Assembly (NCBI GenBank): GCA_945893365.1
Contig: CAMDED010000037.1
Span: forward strand, 1 to 54,666
Reading direction: 5' to 3'
Origin: Candidatus Sulfopaludibacter sp. SbA3
GTDB lineage: Bacteria > Acidobacteriota > Terriglobia > Bryobacterales > Bryobacteraceae
Length of the DNA: 54,666 bases
Shown: positions 7,234 to 16,186 of the stretch, piece by piece
How positions within the stretch are numbered: position 1 is the stretch's first letter
How the letters are laid out: each line of letters opens with the position of its first letter
Notes under the pieces: generated by a model
What the model was told of the DNA's origin: nothing
What the model saw: only the letters and a program-made list of their open reading frames with translations
Database searches by the model: none
Translations under genes and position numbers: made by a program

Positions 7234-9684
7234 CTAATTCGGCTTCCGCAGCCGTTCCAGGCCGGCTTCAAGCTCTTTTCGCAGAGGACTCGTCAGACGC
7301 TCCGGTAACGCGGCAATGGCTTTGAGTTGCGTCTCAATCGCACGGGAGTTCTCGCCCCGCGCGGCGTAAGCGGAGGCCAGCACCTCCAGGGCTCTCGGAT
7401 CGTGGACCACCGCTCCATCCACGGCGCGTTGCGCGATGGCCAGCGCCGCGGCCGTGTCGCGCAGCTCCGGCACGGGACCGGACAACAACAGCCGCGCAAA
7501 ATGCAGCATTTCCCCTTGCGTGGAGAGGCTGCTCTCGGCGTGTGGCCTCAGAAGCCGCAAGGATTGCGTAACCAGGGCGTGCGCCTCCTGAGGCTGGCCC
7601 ACCTCACTCAGGAGCGCCGCCAGACGGACTTGGATGTCCGACAAGTCCCGCTGCGCCTGAATGCTTTGCTGATCGTCCGTCCACAACCGCTCCAGAAGTT
7701 TCCGCGCCTGGCGGTAATTCTCCGTCGCCTCCGCCTTTCGTCCAAGGTCTCGCTGCGTGTCGCCAAGAACGGTGAAACAGTTCGCGGCCGCGCGGCGAAG
7801 GAGCGGCGCCGGATCGTCCGGGAGAAGAAGCTTCCGGTACATGCCGGCCGCCTTCAGGATCCCGGCCTCACCGGCGGCCGTCTTGCCGCTCTTTACGAGC
7901 ACGTAACCGGCTCGCTCCGTGCCGAGCGCATCCGCAGCCTGAGCCTCCATGCTATCGGGCTCGTCGGTGAGCCAAATGCGGACGAAATGCATGAAACGCT
8001 CGTAGGCTTCGGTCGAGAGCTTGAGATCGCCGGCCTGGAGGCGGGCATAGCCGACCTTGTCGAGCGTGGCCAGTATGTTCCGCCTTCCCTGCCGCGCCGC
8101 CCTCTCTCGTGCAGCCATCTTTTCAAATGCGTCCAGGGCGTTGCCGTACTTGCCCGCGGCTTCGGCGAACGAGCCGTTGTTAAACAGCAGGTCTCCGAAT
8201 TTCAAATTGACACGCGCGATGTCGGCTCTTTGCGGAGTGTTGAACGGTTCTTCGGTTGCGACAAATTCCGAAAGAGCCAGCGCTTTCCCGTAGCTTTCCT
8301 CGGCTCCCTTCAGGTCCATCACGTAGATGGTGCTTTGGAAATCGCCGATCCTGGCGTAGACGTCCGCCAGTTCCCGCAGCAGCGCGGTGTCGCTCCTACC
8401 CTGATCGGCGAGGCGGTCGAGCGCGGCCAGCGACGGAGCGATCGCCATCCGCTGCATCGGTCCCATGGAAGCTAGAGACCCTTCGTCAAAGCGGAACAGG
8501 AAATGCGCAATGTGCCGTACATCGGCGGATTTGCTCTCCGCCAATCGTGCGCGGCGGCCCGCGTAAAGCGAATAGGACCCGAGCATTACCGTTACCGCGA
8601 GGAGTCCGCCGAAAACCACGGCCAGCGCGGCGCTTATGGTCCGGTCGCGCAGTAGGAACGTCTTCAAAGCGCGAAGGCGCGATCCGGCGTAAACCGAAAC
8701 GGCATCGCCCCTGAGGAATCGGCGAAGATCCGCCGCCAGTTGATCCGCGGAACCGTAGCGCTTCGCCGGATTCTTGTCCATCGCCACGCGGAGTATCGCG
8801 TCGATTTCTCCCTGCAGCGCATGGCTCAGATCTTCCGAACGCGTACCCTCCATGCGCAGATAGGCTGGATTCGAAGCTGCCTCCGCCGCGCCTCGAATGG
8901 GCATCGTGGCCGCCACACTGGCGAGCGGAGGCTCGGTCTCGAGGATGGCCTTCGCCAGTTCCTCCTCCGCCAGAAGATCCTCCTCGAACGGAGGGTGGCT
9001 GGTGAGCAGACCGTACAACATGGCGCCGAGCGAATAGACCTCCGAAGCCGTTGTCGGCGCGCGGCCTTGCAATACTTCAGGCGATGTTGCCGCGGAAACG
9101 GGAGCGAACGCCGATGCCGCCGGCGTACCCTCCAGGAGTTTCCCAAGCGAGATCGCCGGCAATTTCACGACGCCTTCCGGCGTTACGAAAGCCGAGTCCG
9201 GGTGGAAATCGCGCAGCAGAATGAAATGCCGATGGCAGTTGTGCACCGCGTCGCAGATCCGGAGAAACAACTCGACGCGGGACTTGGTCGAAAGCTTGCG
9301 CTGATTGCAGTAGGCTTCGATCGGTTGTTGGGCCTCGAAATACGGCAGGGCCACATAAAACAGGCCGTCATCGAGAACACCGGCGTCAAGCAGGGGAACC
9401 ACGCCTTGCTCATCCAAGCCCTCAAGCAGGCCGGGGTTCTCCCGGAAGCGGGCTGCGATGCGGCTGGCGTCCGGGCATTGCGGATAAATCTTGAGAAGGA
9501 CTTTCGGGCGATCCTCCCGGTCCGTCCGAAGCCCGAGAAGCAGGGGGGCCGGAGAGTCCGTAATCAGCGGGCGTACCACGGTGTAGGGACCGAAACGGCG
9601 TGTGGAAAGGGATTCGGCAAAGGCGATTCGGACAGCCGACAATGCCGTCCGGCCCGCATCGCGCTCCAGGGGTTCGACGCTCAT
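7234..9684 (-). CDS. Membrane pseudokinase with TPR-containing C-terminus
   Basis: An 816-residue protein built like acidobacterial Ser/Thr kinases: kinase fold (about 30-325), one membrane helix (about 350-373), then TPR-like helical repeats to the end. Key residues are missing. There is no glycine-rich loop; Lys65 may be the ATP lysine; the HRD.K..N loop reads L-R-D-F-H-P-D-S (157-164), so His, Lys and Asn are replaced; the DFG site reads L-P-A-I (175-178). The P-E motif (SPEVLQG) and the helix-F-like EVYSLG remain. It probably senses or scaffolds rather than phosphorylates. The start at 9684 lacks a clear Shine-Dalgarno. Confidence 0.85.
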   Translation of the reverse strand: MSVEPLERDAGRTALSAVRIAFAESLSTRRFGPYTVVRPLITDSPAPLLLGLRTDREDRPKVLLKIYPQCPDASRIAARFRENPGLLEGLDEQGVVPLLDAGVLDDGLFYVALPYFEAQQPIEAYCNQRKLSTKSRVELFLRICDAVHNCHRHFILLRDFHPDSAFVTPEGVVKLPAISLGKLLEGTPAASAFAPVSAATSPEVLQGRAPTTASEVYSLGAMLYGLLTSHPPFEEDLLAEEELAKAILETEPPLASVAATMPIRGAAEAASNPAYLRMEGTRSEDLSHALQGEIDAILRVAMDKNPAKRYGSADQLAADLRRFLRGDAVSVYAGSRLRALKTFLLRDRTISAALAVVFGGLLAVTVMLGSYSLYAGRRARLAESKSADVRHIAHFLFRFDEGSLASMGPMQRMAIAPSLAALDRLADQGRSDTALLRELADVYARIGDFQSTIYVMDLKGAEESYGKALALSEFVATEEPFNTPQRADIARVNLKFGDLLFNNGSFAEAAGKYGNALDAFEKMAARERAARQGRRNILATLDKVGYARLQAGDLKLSTEAYERFMHFVRIWLTDEPDSMEAQAADALGTERAGYVLVKSGKTAAGEAGILKAAGMYRKLLLPDDPAPLLRRAAANCFTVLGDTQRDLGRKAEATENYRQARKLLERLWTDDQQSIQAQRDLSDIQVRLAALLSEVGQPQEAHALVTQSLRLLRPHAESSLSTQGEMLHFARLLLSGPVPELRDTAAALAIAQRAVDGAVVHDPRALEVLASAYAARGENSRAIETQLKAIAALPERLTSPLRKELEAGLERLRKPN

Positions 9685-9714
9685 GCATTCTTACTTTCGC
9701 ACAAAAGTCGTTTA

Positions 9715-9729
9715 GGACGCACGGCGTCC
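9715..9729. promoter_or_regulatory. Inverted repeat upstream of the pseudokinase gene
   Basis: GGACGC and GCGTCC separated by 3 bp, 31 bp upstream of the start at 9684. No T-run follows, so it is a possible operator rather than a terminator. Weak call. Confidence 0.3.
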
Positions 9730-9793
9730 GCTCTTGCCAATGTTAGACAATCTCTAATTATGCCGATGGCGGTTTGGAGTTTCCCGCTTCGTC

Positions 9794-11041
9794 TCAGCTT
9801 TTTCCCGCCGTGGGCCACACGACGCCCTGCTCCTTCTTCGAAACCGGGGCCTCGCCGCGGAAATGAAACTTCTGCACGCGCTGGCCGCGATAAGTTTCCG
9901 TCGTAAAGATGTTGCCCTTTGAATCGGTGGCAATGCTATGCGGCGCGTAGAATTGTCCGGGCTGCCTTCCGCCGTCGCCAAAGGCGGTCAGGATCTCGAG
10001 CGTATCGCGCTTGAGGACGTGAACCTTCATGTTCGACCCATCCGCCACATAAAGGTACTTCTGCTCCGAATCTTTCGATAAGGCGATGTCGAACACAGAG
10101 CCGTCGCCAAGCGTATTCTTCGCGATGAACGCTTCCTTCACGAAAGTGCCGTCCGTCTTGAAGACCTGGATGCGGTCATTGGTGCGGTCGCAAACGTACA
10201 GCAGGCCGTCTTTGGCGAGATCGACGCAATGCACCGGGGTGCGGAACTGTTGAGCGGGGGGGTCGCTTGGGTTGTAAGGCGGCAGTTGCGTATCGTCGGG
10301 CTTCTTGCCGTAGGCGCCCCAGTGCCGCTTGTACTTTCCCGTGCCGGCGTCGTAAACGATGACGCGGCGGTTGCCGTAGCCGTCGGCCACGTAGAGCTCA
10401 TTGGTCTTCGAATCGACAAGCGTCTTCGCCGGCAATCTCAGGTTTTCGGTATCGTTGCTGCCCTTGCTCTGGTTGGGCTTGCCGATCTGCATCAGGAATT
10501 TTCCCGACTGGGAGAACTTCAGGACCATGCTGTCGTGAATGGCTCCGCCGCCGGCCATCCTGCTCTCGTCCGAGGGCAGGGCGGCAGGCTGCTGGCCCCG
10601 GCCGTTGCCGCCGATCCAGACGTTGCCCTTGAAGTCGACGTCGATTCCGTGGTTTGACGCCGGCCATTCGTAACCCTCGCCTGGGCCGCCCCAATGTCCG
10701 GCGAGTTCGCCCGCTTCATTGAATTCGAGGATAGGCGGGGCGGGGACGCAGCATTCGGAAGCGGGCGGATCCCACGTGGCGTACTTCTCCTTCGCTTCGA
10801 GCGAGCCCCCGCGATGGATGATCCAGACATGGTCCTTCGCATCAACCGATACGCCGATGACGGCTCCCAGCACCCAGTGGTTCGGCAGCGGCTTCGGCCA
10901 CATCGGATCCACTTCAAAACGCGGAGCCTGAACGCCGCCGCCAGCTCCGGCATCGCCGCCTGTCCGGGGCGCGCAGGACTCGACCGCGAGCCCGCCGGCG
11001 ATTGCGAGAAGGACCGCCCCAACGTAATATCTCCGCTTCAT
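9794..11041 (-). CDS. Exported NHL-repeat six-bladed propeller protein
   Basis: A 415-residue secreted protein with NHL repeats (GQFYAPHSIATDSKGNIFTTET and similar), as in the peptidyl-alpha-hydroxyglycine amidating lyase-like propellers common in Acidobacteria. The N-terminus (MKRRYYVGAVLLAIAGGLAVESC) is a signal peptide ending near Cys23; the V-E-S-C context is an imperfect lipobox, so membrane anchoring is possible. The ATG at 11041 follows GGAGGAAAG; the frame is open upstream but without a better start. Ligand or enzymatic activity cannot be assigned. Confidence 0.8.
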   Translation of the reverse strand: MKRRYYVGAVLLAIAGGLAVESCAPRTGGDAGAGGGVQAPRFEVDPMWPKPLPNHWVLGAVIGVSVDAKDHVWIIHRGGSLEAKEKYATWDPPASECCVPAPPILEFNEAGELAGHWGGPGEGYEWPASNHGIDVDFKGNVWIGGNGRGQQPAALPSDESRMAGGGAIHDSMVLKFSQSGKFLMQIGKPNQSKGSNDTENLRLPAKTLVDSKTNELYVADGYGNRRVIVYDAGTGKYKRHWGAYGKKPDDTQLPPYNPSDPPAQQFRTPVHCVDLAKDGLLYVCDRTNDRIQVFKTDGTFVKEAFIAKNTLGDGSVFDIALSKDSEQKYLYVADGSNMKVHVLKRDTLEILTAFGDGGRQPGQFYAPHSIATDSKGNIFTTETYRGQRVQKFHFRGEAPVSKKEQGVVWPTAGKS

Positions 11042-11105
11042 TGCTTCTTTCCTCCGGATACGGCGTACGCTATGATACACGATTTGGTTCAAAGGGAACA
11101 AGGTT

Positions 11106-12425
11106 TTGCGCGCTTTTCGTTTGCCGCTGTTTTTGACGATTCTGTTTTTCACGCTGGAGAGTAGCGGGGCGGCTCACGAGGTTCCGAGCGACGCGACCGT
11201 CCACGCCTTCGTCAAGCCCGCGGGCGAGAGGCTGCAATTGCTGGTTCGCGTGCCGCTCAGGGCCATTCGCGACCTCGACTTTCCGGAAATCGAGCGAGGC
11301 TATCTGGATGTGGAGAAGCTCGCGCCGCGGCTGCCGGACGCGGCGACTCTCTGGATCTCGGACTTCGTGGCGATTTACGAGGGAGACACAAGGCTGCCAA
11401 AGCCGCGCATCGTCTCGACCCAGGTGTCGATCGAGTCCGACAGATCCTTCGCTTCATTCGAGGAGGCGCTCGCTCACGTGTCCGCGCCGAAGCCCGCGAA
11501 CCGTGAGAACCTCTTCTGGAACCAGGTGTTGTTCGACGTCCTGTTTGAGTATCCGATTCATTCGGATCGATCCAGGTTTTCGATTCGTCCGAGGCTTGAA
11601 CGGCTGGCGGCTCGAGTGACCACCGTGCTTCGGTTCCTGCCTCCGGGCGGCGCGGTGCGCGCCTATGAGTTCGCGGGCGACCCGGGACTGGTTCCGCTCG
11701 ACCCCCGATGGAGCCAGGCAGCGTGGCGTTTCATCGAACTGGGCTTTTTCCACATTCTGGATGGAACCGATCATTTACTGTTCCTGCTGTGCCTGGTGAT
11801 TCCGTTCCGGCGCCTGCGCGCGCTGATAGGCGTGGTGACGGCGTTCACCGCGGCGCACTCGATTACGCTGATCGCGTCGGCATACAACCTCGGTCCCGGC
11901 GCGCTGTGGTTCCCACCACTCATCGAGACGCTGATCGCGCTTTCGATCGTCTACATGGCGGTTGAGAATATCATTGGATGGGACGCGGTCGGCAATAAAG
12001 TCACGCGCGAGCGCTGGATGATGGCGTTTGGTTTCGGGCTCGTGCACGGATTCGGGTTCTCGTTCGCGCTTCGGGAGACGCTGCAGTTCGCCGGTTCTCA
12101 CCTGCTGACCTCGTTGCTTTCGTTCAACCTGGGTGTTGAGCTTGGGCAGCTTCTCGTCCTGGTGGTGCTGATCCCGTTACTTGAAGCGTGTTTCCGGTTC
12201 GTGGCCGCGGAGAGGATCGGGACAATCATTTTGTCCGCGTTCGTGGCGCACACCGCTTGGCATTGGCTGGTGGAGCGGGCGGATCACCTGCGCAAGTTTA
12301 ATTTGTGGACTGCTTTCGACATGAGATGGTTGGCGTTGATTCCGATAGCCGCCGGCGGCGTTTGGGCGGCGCTGCGGTTGCGGCGCGGGCGTACGGATAA
12401 AGGCCGCGGTGAGGCGGGGGAGTAA
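11106..12425 (+). CDS. HupE/UreJ-type membrane protein
   Basis: A 439-residue protein with a signal peptide, an extracytoplasmic domain of about 190 residues, then six or more membrane helices. The helix region contains HILDGTDHLLFLLCL, a signature of the second HupE/UreJ family, whose conserved His and Asp are thought to bind metal (nickel or cobalt transport is proposed for relatives). It begins with TTG at 11106 preceded by AAGGGAACAAGG. The gene is divergent from the NHL protein gene, 64 bp away. Substrate is inferred from the family only. Confidence 0.75.
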   Translation: MRAFRLPLFLTILFFTLESSGAAHEVPSDATVHAFVKPAGERLQLLVRVPLRAIRDLDFPEIERGYLDVEKLAPRLPDAATLWISDFVAIYEGDTRLPKPRIVSTQVSIESDRSFASFEEALAHVSAPKPANRENLFWNQVLFDVLFEYPIHSDRSRFSIRPRLERLAARVTTVLRFLPPGGAVRAYEFAGDPGLVPLDPRWSQAAWRFIELGFFHILDGTDHLLFLLCLVIPFRRLRALIGVVTAFTAAHSITLIASAYNLGPGALWFPPLIETLIALSIVYMAVENIIGWDAVGNKVTRERWMMAFGFGLVHGFGFSFALRETLQFAGSHLLTSLLSFNLGVELGQLLVLVVLIPLLEACFRFVAAERIGTIILSAFVAHTAWHWLVERADHLRKFNLWTAFDMRWLALIPIAAGGVWAALRLRRGRTDKGRGEAGE

Positions 12426-12476
12426 AGGGCGGCGGTCGATGCCGGCGAGTGCACAATCCGGTGACTGAGAATCGGG

Positions 12477-12482
12477 GATAAT
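12477..12482 (+). promoter_or_regulatory. -10-like hexamer of the DUF433 antitoxin gene
   Basis: GATAAT with 6 nt to the GTG at 12489, suggesting a leaderless transcript. This spacing is the reason for choosing GTG 12489 over GTG 12483. Confidence 0.4.
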
Positions 12483-12488
12483 GTGTTC

Positions 12489-12722
12489 GTGGCTACTGCC
12501 GATAAAGCCGATCTTTCCCGGATCACACTTGTGCCGGGTCAACGCTCGGGACAACCTTGCATCCGTGGATTTCGGATAACGGTGTGGGATGTGCTCGATA
12601 TGCTCGCATCCGGCATGACCGAGGATGAGATCCTGCGCGATTACGCGTACCTGGAGAAGGCCGACTTTCCCGCAGTCTACGCCTATGCTTCGCAGGCAGG
12701 GCGCGAGCGCATATCGCGTTGA
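12489..12722 (+). CDS. DUF433 antitoxin
   Basis: A 77-residue DUF433 protein, the VapB54-like helix-turn-helix antitoxin that partners DUF5615 PIN-like toxins. The family core PCIRGFRITVWDVLDMLASGMTEDEIL..YAYLEKADFPAVYAYA is intact. Its TGA (12720-12722) overlaps the TTG start of the toxin remnant by 3 nt, the normal operon arrangement. As its toxin is truncated it may now be an orphan repressor or evolving freely. The GTG at 12483 is an alternative start two codons upstream. Confidence 0.82.
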   Translation: MATADKADLSRITLVPGQRSGQPCIRGFRITVWDVLDMLASGMTEDEILRDYAYLEKADFPAVYAYASQAGRERISR

Positions 12723-12841
12723 AGCTTCTATTCGACGCCAATCTCTCGCCTAAGCTCGTTGGCCGTCTTGCCGAACTTTTCCCCGACTCGATCCATGTTT
12801 TCGACACGGGACTTGCGCGATTCACCTCGTCGCGTTCCTAA
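12719..12841 (+). pseudogene. Truncated DUF5615 PIN-like toxin
   Basis: From TTG at 12719 the frame reads LKLLFDANLSPKLVGRLAEL and on through DSIHVFDTGL, which matches the start of DUF5615 toxins (including the first acidic PIN residue in FDANLS). It then leaves the family pattern and stops at 12839-12841 after 40 residues; intact members are about 110-120. The later catalytic acids are missing. The sequence beyond changes to a lower-GC gene on the opposite strand, so the toxin was probably cut by insertion or deletion. Confidence 0.75.
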
Positions 12842-12867
12842 AAGCGAAGAAATGACACGCAAGAAGG

Positions 12868-14595
12868 TCACCGTGTCTTGTTCGTATGCATGAGATTGAG
12901 GAGTTCCCGGCACGTTTGTGCCATCGTGGCCAAGTCGTTGGTGCTTATGGTTTGTAGGTCCGCATGGTCCTCGCGGTTGCGTAGCGTGATCAACTTGCCA
13001 GTGTGGAGGCGCCGCAAGCCTGCCCGAAGCCAAGGGTAGTCACGCCCGAGCCACTGACCGAAAGCCGCGAGGAGCGGAGCGTGCGATCGCGTGCTGAGCT
13101 CAATGATCGTGAGCATTTGCCCGAGCGATAGGCCACCGTATCCATGTAGGTACCGCAGCAGGAATTCTGCCTCATCTTTCTGGGCGTTGAGGATTGCCGG
13201 TGTTGTTGTTGTGCGGAACTTGTCGAAGATCACGGTACGAAGTTCCCGCTCCACAACCCAAGCGAAGCTGTGTGCGGCGAGGCCGGGCGCCTGTGGGATA
13301 GTGGTGCCCCGAAGCCAAGTGCCAGTGGCCCAGCGCTCCCGAGATTCCGCGGAAATGCAATCGAATGCCGGCCAGTATTCCGACAAGAGGTCGGATATCC
13401 GTCGTTGTTCATCCGGGTGCGAGGTGCCGATGGTGGCGAGCTTGTCGTCGATGTTGGTAATCGTTGTGATGCTGCCGAGTGCGAGTGCGATGCTTACGTT
13501 AGGGTCCTCGCCTAGCGTTGGGTTCCTGTCGGTTTCTTTGCGCAGCCAGTCGTACGCGGCATGGTAGTCCCCTTTGGCTTGGTGGAGTCGTGCGAGCCGC
13601 TCGTACGTCCCGAGTTGTTCAGGAAATGCGTGAATCCACCCTGTTGTAGCGGTAATGGCGCTGTCAATGGCGCCGCCCCTCTCGTGCGCGCTGACGAGGC
13701 ATTCGTGAATTCCTGGCAGAATGCTTTGGGTGATCTTGTCGACCCACAGGAGTCCTGCCTCGGTTGCACCAGCCGCGAAGAGTTCCTCGCGGTGGTCGAG
13801 CATCCACTGGTAGGCGGTGGCGGCGTTTTGGTGGTCCCCAATGTCAGTGTAGGATCGGGCAAGCATGAACCGTGCTGTTGGCGGAAGTTCGTGGGATCGT
13901 GCGCGTTCCAGGTGCTTGATAGCGTCCCTCAGGTGATCCTTGTCGTCGTCCGTAATGGTCTCGCTGGCTTTGAATTTGTTGAGTCCTGCTTTGTAAAGCA
14001 AGAGGACGTTTAGGCCGTGGAAGACATCGCCACGCGGTCCGTGCGGCTTAGAGCCGATGGGAAGGTCCCAATTTAAAGGCGACTCTTCCAATTCCAGCGG
14101 GTCGGCAAGGGCAATGAGGAAGTGCAGCCGTCCGGTGAGGTAGTGGTACTCATGTGCTGAGACGCGGTCTTGGAGTTGGCCACAGAGGGCGAGGGCGCGC
14201 TTGTAGTCGGTGATGACGCAAGCATTGGTGATTTCCCAACGAATGTGAGGCAGAGTTACGCAGTGGTCGATGTCGCGGAGCCGGACGAAGTACGCCAGTT
14301 GTCGGCGGAATTCTGCGCGTTTGTACTCCGCCACTTCTTCCCTTTCAAGGACGTCGAGCGTCAGGAGTCCGTAATACGTGCTCAGCGTCAGGAGCCGCGC
14401 CGCGGCATCCTCGGGGTCCCGGGAGAGAACGTTCTCCAGTGCTTTTCGTAATGGTCCGTCGTCGTTCGACCAAGCGTCCACCAGTTCCCTTTTCATGTCG
14501 ATGTGAAGGTCGTTGATAAGCGGGATCTGCACCTCGTTGGCGATGCGATCCCGCGTATCGTTGATCCACTGATTGACGGTGTGGAGTAGTTCCAT
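12868..14595 (-). CDS. TPR protein with HEPN-like C-terminal domain, likely acquired
   Basis: A 575-residue protein not matching any named family I know. Residues about 60-390 are alpha-helical with TPR-like repeats (for example the ATAYQWMLDHREELFAAG and GTYERLARLHQAKGDYHAAY helices). The last about 120 residues are helical and end in L-R-N-R-E-D-H (Arg539 to His544), an R-x4-H motif followed by a final helix, as in HEPN ribonuclease domains. Base and codon use are less GC-rich than the neighbours. It replaces the rest of a DUF5615 toxin gene. A role in phage defence or RNA cleavage is inferred only. Start ATG 14595 is the only good one. Confidence 0.7.
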   Translation of the reverse strand: MELLHTVNQWINDTRDRIANEVQIPLINDLHIDMKRELVDAWSNDDGPLRKALENVLSRDPEDAAARLLTLSTYYGLLTLDVLEREEVAEYKRAEFRRQLAYFVRLRDIDHCVTLPHIRWEITNACVITDYKRALALCGQLQDRVSAHEYHYLTGRLHFLIALADPLELEESPLNWDLPIGSKPHGPRGDVFHGLNVLLLYKAGLNKFKASETITDDDKDHLRDAIKHLERARSHELPPTARFMLARSYTDIGDHQNAATAYQWMLDHREELFAAGATEAGLLWVDKITQSILPGIHECLVSAHERGGAIDSAITATTGWIHAFPEQLGTYERLARLHQAKGDYHAAYDWLRKETDRNPTLGEDPNVSIALALGSITTITNIDDKLATIGTSHPDEQRRISDLLSEYWPAFDCISAESRERWATGTWLRGTTIPQAPGLAAHSFAWVVERELRTVIFDKFRTTTTPAILNAQKDEAEFLLRYLHGYGGLSLGQMLTIIELSTRSHAPLLAAFGQWLGRDYPWLRAGLRRLHTGKLITLRNREDHADLQTISTNDLATMAQTCRELLNLMHTNKTR

Positions 14596-14847
14596 GGATG
14601 CTCACGCTCTCCCGCTGTCCGGCACAAAGGCTGAGCGCCCAGCGGTTGCTTCACGATTGTCAACACTAGCACAGTACCCAAAGCAAGGGCGACTTGGCTA
14701 TGCCCTTTGGCTTTACGTCGGCGTTACGTAAGAAGTGGACGCAGGCGCGCCGGAAATCCCGTTCCGGACGTTGGCGCCCATAGTACGAATTGCGGAGAAG
14801 CGGCCACCGATCCGCACGCTCCGCCTTAACCGCCGCCGCGTCTGCGG

Positions 14848-14853
14848 TACGAT
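14848..14853 (+). promoter_or_regulatory. -10-like hexamer of the Gfo/Idh/MocA gene
   Basis: TACGAT followed by 6 nt and the GTG at 14860; no Shine-Dalgarno. Consistent with leaderless transcription. Confidence 0.35.
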
Positions 14854-14859
14854 AAGCGT

Positions 14860-16137
14860 GTGAGTCCATCCGCTGAAAACCCCTCCGCCCGCCGCAGTTT
14901 CCTGAAGACGGCGGCTATCGCAGGAATCCCCGCCCTGCTGAGGGGCGCGCCCGATTCGAAGCCCATCAAAGTCGGGTTGGTGGGATGCGGCGGACGCGGC
15001 ACCGGGGCGGCCGCTCAGGCCTTGAAAGCCGACGACTTCGCCGAGCTCCACGCCGTCGCCGACATTTCGCAAGAGCGCGTCGACGCCTGTCTCGCCACGT
15101 TGAAAAGAGTGGCCGAGCCCAAGGTGAAGGTCGGGCCCAACAACCAGTTCCTGGGACTCGACGCTTACCGGAAGGTGATCGAAAGCGGCGTCGATGTCGT
15201 GCTGCTCGCCACGCCCCCCGGCTTCCGCCCGCGGCACGTGCGCGCCGTGGTCGAGGCGGGAAAGCACCTGTTCTGCGAGAAGCCCGTCGCCACCGATGCG
15301 CCGGGCGTCCGCAGCGTCATCGAATCCGCCGCCATCGCAAAGCAGAAAGGCACGTCGATCGTCACCGGCTTCTGCTGGCGCTACAGCAACTACATCAAGG
15401 AAACCTTTCGCCAGATCGAGGATGGCGCGATCGGCCCGCTGGTGGCCTACTATGCCACCTACTACACGAGCCCCGTGAAGCCCATGCCGCTGGCGAGCGA
15501 GCGGCCCGAGGGCATGAGCGACGTGCAGTGGCAGCTCGCGAACTGGTACAACTTCTCTTACCTTTCGGGCGACGGGTTGGTCGAGCAAGCCGTCCACAGC
15601 GTCGACAAGCTGGCGTGGGCCATGCGCGACGCGCCGCCGGTCGGTTGCGTCGCGACGGGCGGCCGCCAGATTCCGCAGCCGGGCGGCAACATCTTCGATC
15701 ACTTCAACATCAATTACGAGTATGCGAACGGCGTGCGGTGCTTCCTCGGATGCAGACAGCAGGTCAACTGCTACAACGAGAATTCGGACTACATCCTCGG
15801 AACGAAGGGCGCCTGCACGATCGGCCGCGGACCCATTCCGCGTATCACGGGCGAGAAGACCTGGCGCTACGAAGGCGCGAAGTACGACATGTATCAGGCC
15901 GAACACGATGCGCTGTTCGCCTCCATCCGCAAGGGCGCTCCCATCAACGACGGCGTGTGGATGGCGAATAGCACGCTGCTTGCGATCATGGGCCGCATGG
16001 CCGCTTACACCGGGCAGCAGATCACCTGGGAGCAGGCGATGAATTCGCAGGAGAAGCTGTTCCCGGACGATCTCGACTGGAACGGAACGTTCGCGCCGCC
16101 TCCGACGCCGCAGCCTGGTATTACGAAATTTCTCTAG
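14860..16137 (+). CDS. Exported Gfo/Idh/MocA family oxidoreductase
   Basis: A 425-residue NAD(P)-dependent oxidoreductase. A Tat signal (S-A-R-R-S-F-L-K-T) precedes the Rossmann fold with G-C-G-G-R-G near residue 45 and the family E-K-P motif (CEKPVATDAPG). The C-terminal sugar-binding domain includes YNFSYLSGDGLVEQAVHSVDKL with the catalytic-site His. Such Tat-exported members in Acidobacteria and Planctomycetes act on sugars or inositols, but the substrate is not readable. The start is GTG with no Shine-Dalgarno. The SUMF1-type gene follows 49 bp downstream. Confidence 0.88.
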   Translation: MSPSAENPSARRSFLKTAAIAGIPALLRGAPDSKPIKVGLVGCGGRGTGAAAQALKADDFAELHAVADISQERVDACLATLKRVAEPKVKVGPNNQFLGLDAYRKVIESGVDVVLLATPPGFRPRHVRAVVEAGKHLFCEKPVATDAPGVRSVIESAAIAKQKGTSIVTGFCWRYSNYIKETFRQIEDGAIGPLVAYYATYYTSPVKPMPLASERPEGMSDVQWQLANWYNFSYLSGDGLVEQAVHSVDKLAWAMRDAPPVGCVATGGRQIPQPGGNIFDHFNINYEYANGVRCFLGCRQQVNCYNENSDYILGTKGACTIGRGPIPRITGEKTWRYEGAKYDMYQAEHDALFASIRKGAPINDGVWMANSTLLAIMGRMAAYTGQQITWEQAMNSQEKLFPDDLDWNGTFAPPPTPQPGITKFL

Positions 16138-16186
16138 CAGGACGGGGTCGGCGGGGCGCGCACGGGCGGCGGCAGGACGGCGCAAC

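Noticed and set aside
14656-14670. TTGACA-like -35 upstream of the TPR/HEPN-like gene
   Set aside because: TTGACA is present on the minus strand (14658-14663) but no -10 lies at usable spacing.
14666-14869. 67-codon minus-strand frame upstream of the TPR/HEPN-like gene
   Set aside because: No recognisable protein and it runs into the promoter region of the oxidoreductase gene.
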